Shown here in pieces: positions 62,601 through 64,000 of a stretch of DNA of 64,000 nucleotides (position 1 is the stretch's first letter; each line of letters starts with the position of its first letter). The DNA comes from Actinostola sp. cb2023 (taxonomy: Eukaryota > Cnidaria > Anthozoa > Actiniaria > Actinostolidae). The notes under the pieces were generated by a model. It saw nothing but the letters and a program-made list of their open reading frames with translations. It did not search any database and was not told the origin of the DNA. The translations under genes were made by a program, and so were the position numbers. The stretch lies in contig JAUJYZ010000775.1 in assembly GCA_033675265.1 (NCBI GenBank), positions 176,001 to 240,000 on the forward strand. The letters run 5' to 3'.

Positions 62601-63596
62601 CTGCGCCATCTTGAAAGGTACGTAGCCGTGCCTTTGCATTGAAGCGAGACAGACCTTTTAACACCTTGAACAAGTTCACTATTGGTCTCGCTTTGATGCA
62701 TGCAAAGGCACGGTTACCTTTCAAGATGGCGCAGGGAACTTTGAAGCGGACTATTGCAGATATATTACAGATCGAGAGTCTAATAAAAATAACGCGAGCT
62801 CTACCATGGAAATTCTTTGGATATTTTCAAACCACGTTTTATTCTCTGAATTAATGCTGAGCAAATGCGTTGTTTGTCAGGGAATACAGCGGTTGGAACT
62901 GTTTAACAAATTGAAGATGGTTTTGAGTTGTCTGTACTCTTATTGACACACACTATGACGTCATAAAATGTTCAAAACTCAAGTGGAATCACGAGCGTAG
63001 CGAAAGTCAAAAAACATCCAAAAACAAGGAAAAAGTTTGAAAGAAAAAAACTGTTTCAAGCGCGCGCTGGCTCCGTGCGCGAGCAATTCGTCATACAGTG
63101 TGTCTGTACTCTTATTTTCAACGGCTGAGAACCAATCAGATTGCGAAATTTCGCTCTGTTATTGTAAAAATTAGTATAACTTGATGTCGACATTGTTTCA
63201 CATTCCGCATTGGTATTTGTCAAACTCTTTTACACTGATTTTATGTGTTTTTTTGTCAAGGAATACAGCGATGTTTTACAACTTGAAACCGCTGTAGTAG
63301 TACTTATTCCAACAGAGGTAACACAGTCATTGCTATATAGTCCTCGAATGATTAAATTGTTTTCTAAGCGCAACACATTTGCTTAGTACCTGTACATGAA
63401 AGCCTGTGAGCACACACTTCCGTTTCGTTCCACGACGTCACACTGGAATTTGTGCTCACATTGACCAATGGAGGCCTGGATGCGCAGGATCTTTCACGAG
63501 TCACGTGACCCAGACCACATGAAGTACTACACGGTGACCATGGTGACCAGTTTCCCGGAAGAGAATAACTACCATTCCAGTTACTCCCTTTGTTGC
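50143..63596 (-). CDS. Receptor-channel: TSP1, Cys-rich and FN3 ectodomain, ligand-binding core, K+-type pore (5' partial)
   Basis: Fourteen exons in transcript order: 63596-63390, 62469-62152, 61573-61310, 61146-60838, 60154-59894, 58971-58669, 58111-57815, 57238-56790, 56275-56199, 55307-55148, 54813-54747, 53728-53442, 51373-51196, 50321-50143. All are GT-AG with matching phases, giving 1117 residues to a TAG stop. The start and signal peptide lie beyond the window. Order: TSP1, Cys-rich, five FN3-like domains, S1 lobe, M1, pore with TMTTIGYGD, M3 with TGALTTSL (position of the iGluR TANLAAFL motif), S2 lobe, M4, 60-residue tail. This is the iGluR membrane plan with a potassium-channel filter, as known in bacterial GluR0 and rotifer AvGluR1. 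The ligand is unknown, and no LIVBP-type N-terminal domain is seen. Potassium selectivity and gating are inference. Confidence 0.88.
50363..50525. mobile_element. Dispersed CRE/YY1-containing element, dimeric copy
   Basis: Two head-to-tail units of CACGTGACGTCATGGCGGCC...TTCTCTTGTTTG, then an inverted end AACCAACATGGCCGC. It lies 42 bp inside the last intron of the receptor-channel gene. It is the source type of the array at 40820-41630. Confidence 0.8.
50787..51081. mobile_element. MITE with ACCGATACGGCGGCCAT ends
   Basis: TTACCGATACGGCGGCCAT and ATGGCCGCCGTATCGGTAA; inner CATCCCATAAT pairs too. Last intron of the receptor-channel gene. Confidence 0.8.
51196..51373 (-). CDS. Receptor-channel exon: M4
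   Basis: Begins KHVPIFEEKAKIDF; the M4 segment is YFLVVSLLSSILVLAVVCGV, followed by basic SRKMCRKSR marking the cytoplasmic side. Presence of M4 makes the plan eukaryotic iGluR-like rather than GluR0-like. Phase 0 to 1. Confidence 0.85.
51412..52577. mobile_element. Diverged family A element containing family E copy 2
   Basis: Outer ends ATTAGCCATTACCTAAACGA and inverse. Inside, 51648-52382 is the second family E transposon, very similar to 11242-11987. Intronic. Confidence 0.8.
52912..53290. mobile_element. Two adjacent palindromic repeats
   Basis: GGGCGGATCCAGGATTTTTT...GGGGGTGCACC pairs with GGGTGCGCACCCCC...GATCCGCCCC. Then CATCTTGCATC...ACCAAGCCCGAAATG pairs with TTTTGGGCTTGGTATGCAAC. 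Confidence 0.6.
53442..53728 (-). CDS. Receptor-channel exon: ligand-binding lobe S2
   Basis: Begins ASSYHDVQALYNALAHNEID, then SALIDIHTAWYYKS, the counterpart of the iGluR/periplasmic-binding-protein segment with a ligand-contacting acidic residue, and HEFTYGVLIGGDAKRLIPYF (the F..GYGI...L region). Phase 2 start, phase 0 end. Confidence 0.8.
53762..53933. mobile_element. MITE family F
   Basis: CCGTTTTCGTATGAGTGGGA and TCCCACTCATAGAAAACGAC; left subterminal (CCGTG)n-like slippage. It starts about 30 bp upstream of the S2 exon acceptor. Confidence 0.8.
54048..54397. mobile_element. Near-perfect palindrome, about 160-bp arms
   Basis: GAGGGTTTATCACATAATTT...AGATATGAATTTTCAAAAAT and inverse, with a short loop around TGTTGGAGGCAAGAG. 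The arms are almost identical, so insertion is recent. Confidence 0.85.
54480..54729. mobile_element. MITE with GGTGCGGACACACGGTG ends
   Basis: The inverse CACCGTGTGTCCGCACC is at the right; inner GCAGCGTGTGTCCACC pairs. It ends 18 bp from the M3-S2 linker exon. Confidence 0.8.
54747..54813 (-). CDS. Receptor-channel exon: M3-S2 linker
   Basis: A 67-nt exon (VATVEGSVEQRIAIQWTSNY-EK). It was found because exon phases on either side did not match without it. Acceptor TGCTAATCAG, donor AAAG|GTATAT. It sits between two MITEs. Confidence 0.8.
55148..55307 (-). CDS. Receptor-channel exon: filter end and inner helix M3
   Basis: Completes TIG-YGD, then RVPKSIPGRVFAVVWSLIGI and ISLLTGALTTSLI. YGDxxPxxxxGR is typical of potassium channels; TGALTTSL sits where iGluRs have TANLAAFL. 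Acceptor TGTATTTAG, donor AGA|GTAAGT. Confidence 0.9.
56199..56275 (-). CDS. Receptor-channel microexon: pore helix and start of selectivity filter
   Basis: A 77-nt exon between AATCAG and GG|GTGAGT, encoding HFPVPFIEGVREAIWWSFVT then MTTIG. WWSFVTMTTIG is a potassium-channel pore helix and filter; the filter codon for Gly is split across the intron. Confidence 0.9.
56790..57238 (-). CDS. Receptor-channel exon: ligand-binding lobe S1 and M1
   Basis: Starts ETCRCRPTF, then KPPYTL...GLIPITLTRLVQSAC (position of the iGluR PPF...G...L segment), SEADFWFPYANA, and FPLIRVPGFVWITKQ (counterpart of FS.P....GI.I before M1). It ends with hydrophobic PLVAINMSMALVAGIMMWYM as M1. Phase 1 in, phase 0 out. 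Confidence 0.8.
57815..58111 (-). CDS. Receptor-channel exon: fifth FN3-like domain
   Basis: Begins VIDERSLNLTVYSF, contains SIKLQWTQP and GLEPFTVVSIQLVAMG, ending ATVLGG. More diverged from the duplicated pairs. It is the membrane-proximal ectodomain module before the ligand-binding core. Phase 1-1. Confidence 0.8.
58669..60154 (-). CDS. Receptor-channel FN3 module pair, copy 2
   Basis: Exons 60154-59894 and 58971-58669, the tandem duplicate of the pair above. Differences are few: for example GLLPYAD against GILPSAD, and SGLNQATAF against SGLDQETAY. The intron between them contains a MITE-like palindrome (59314-59468), an 18-bp minisatellite (59513-59803) and a CRE-element copy. Confidence 0.85.
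59314..59468. mobile_element. Palindrome, about 65-bp arms
   Basis: CCGAATGCAATAATGGCGTC and inverse, flanking an ACACGAGGCTAG-containing loop. Intronic in the receptor-channel gene. Confidence 0.8.
59513..59803. repeat. 18-bp minisatellite (GTTTCGTTTTCATTTTGT)n
   Basis: About 16 units with A/G and C/T variants. In transcript direction it is A-rich. Confidence 0.95.
60250..60490. repeat. 41-bp tandem array of a MITE end
   Basis: AACAGAGCGTAATCTCGCAA starts at 60251, 60292 and 60333 and continues for about six copies. The unit equals one terminus of family G. Confidence 0.9.
60838..61573 (-). CDS. Receptor-channel FN3 module pair, copy 1
   Basis: Exons 61573-61310 and 61146-60838, each about one FN3-like domain. 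The first has SVQVTW and GLKKFTSYCARV; the second has SPWSVVASWKPV and GLDQETAYCFQV, the Trp-then-Tyr FN3 landmarks. The pair is nearly identical to 60154-58669. Their 163-nt intron is mostly (CTCCT)n. Confidence 0.85.
61171..61301. repeat. (AGGAG)n pentanucleotide repeat filling an intron
   Basis: About 26 units. In transcript direction it is (CTCCT)n, an unbroken pyrimidine tract beginning just after the donor. Confidence 0.97.
61625..61872. mobile_element. MITE family F followed by (GAAT)n
   Basis: GAGTCGTGTTCGTATGAGTG and inverse ACTCGTACGAAAACGA, then about 15 AATG units at 61811-61872. It begins about 50 bp upstream of the acceptor of the first FN3 exon. Confidence 0.8.
62152..62469 (-). 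CDS. Receptor-channel exon: cysteine-rich domain
   Basis: About 106 residues with CDQACKAMGLYAC near the start and RRMCPC at the end. The pattern CxxxC...C...CxxS...RRxCPC resembles extracellular cysteine-rich modules seen in many invertebrate and algal proteins; I cannot name it with certainty. Phase 1-1. The acceptor has a T12 tract (TTTTTTTTCAG). Confidence 0.75.
62588..62746. mobile_element. Palindrome, about 65-bp arms
   Basis: CTTCACAGTTCCCTGCGCCA and TGGCGCAGGGAACTTTGAAG; inner ATGCAAAGGCACGG pairs. Confidence 0.8.
63390..63596 (-). CDS. Receptor-channel exon: thrombospondin type-1 domain
   Basis: Encodes NWSPWSPCSTSCGLGHVTRE, the WxxWxxC...CG.G...R signature of TSP1, then further cysteines ending LSCTG. 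Several N-glycosylation sites (NVS, NSS, NET). Phase 1 at both ends. TSP1 domains are extracellular binding modules. Confidence 0.9.
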
Positions 63597-64000
63597 CTTT
63601 GAATAAAGTAAACGAAATAAACACATCACCAAGATCGATATTCCGAGATTGAGTAGCCAATCAGAGCGCGCGAAAAGTACTATTCACTTGTGTGGTACAT
63701 ACTAATGTCAGCTAGTTATGACACATTAATTATTATTCAATTTTCATACATTGTACAAATTCCGATCTTCTGGTTGGTTGATTTGTACCACGTGACGCAT
63801 GGTTATGACGTGACAACCGTGGCGACGTCATTATCGTGGTGTAAAAGCCGTGGTGTAAATTCTTTATTTAAATTTATTTAAATTTATTGTTCAATGTTAG
63901 TGATTCAGAACTCGTGCAGGTAAATCCCGATAACCCACTCGCTCGAGTGCGTTAATCTCTAATTATTCTAAAGGGCATGTGACATGCGAGAGGTATATCT
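63597..64000. other. Intron upstream of the TSP1 exon
   Basis: No exon is recognised. It holds a partial repeat at about 63638-63710 (GAGTAGCCAATCAGAGCGCG, matching 55786-55850). The 5' part of the receptor-channel gene must lie further right. Confidence 0.5.

Overview
The window is eukaryotic nuclear DNA from an invertebrate animal. It has AT-rich, repeat-dense non-coding sequence, genes split by spliceosomal introns with GT-AG ends, and metazoan gene families. An anthozoan cnidarian (coral or anemone relative) fits best, judged by the dense palindromic MITEs, the TTATT-tailed retroelement ends and the gene content. This is inference; no species marker is present.

Layout, left to right. (1) 2071-8467, minus strand: a complete three-exon CLN3/battenin-family lysosomal membrane protein gene, its introns filled with foldback elements and a large GAA/GAT microsatellite. 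(2) 9-28 kb: repeat-rich DNA carrying two paralogous genes for small secreted cysteine-rich peptides on the minus strand (15838-16077 and 23354-23993), followed by minisatellites. (3) 28188-31209, plus strand: a two-exon gene for a 212-residue coiled-coil protein of unknown role. (4) 37331-48700, plus strand: a seven-exon high-affinity choline transporter (SLC5A7/ChT1 family). A possible non-coding first exon ends at 34405. (5) 50143-63596, minus strand, 5' end outside the window: at least 14 exons encoding a large receptor-channel. I rebuilt it exon by exon and every junction agrees in phase. Its order is thrombospondin type-1 domain, cysteine-rich domain, five fibronectin-III-like domains, ligand-binding lobe S1, M1, a pore loop with the potassium-channel filter TIGYGD, M3, lobe S2, M4 and a short cytoplasmic tail. 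This is an ionotropic-glutamate-receptor-type fold with a potassium-selectivity filter and an adhesion-type ectodomain, and it is the most interesting object here.

The choline transporter and the receptor-channel are convergent neighbours, with about 1.4 kb between their stop codons. Both could act in neural or other excitable-cell signalling, but nothing in the sequence shows that they work together. The CLN3-like and choline-transporter genes each carry a single-base frame break in a short homopolymer, while everything else in them looks intact. That points to assembly error at least as much as to gene decay.

The rest is mostly repeats: several families of palindromic MITEs (here called A to G, often nested), tRNA-derived SINE pieces, retroelement 3' ends, and tandem arrays with units from 3 to 110 bp. 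Several arrays have formed inside introns. One has multiplied a splice donor of the choline transporter, and one is an array of CRE/E-box/YY1-like sites just before one of its exons.
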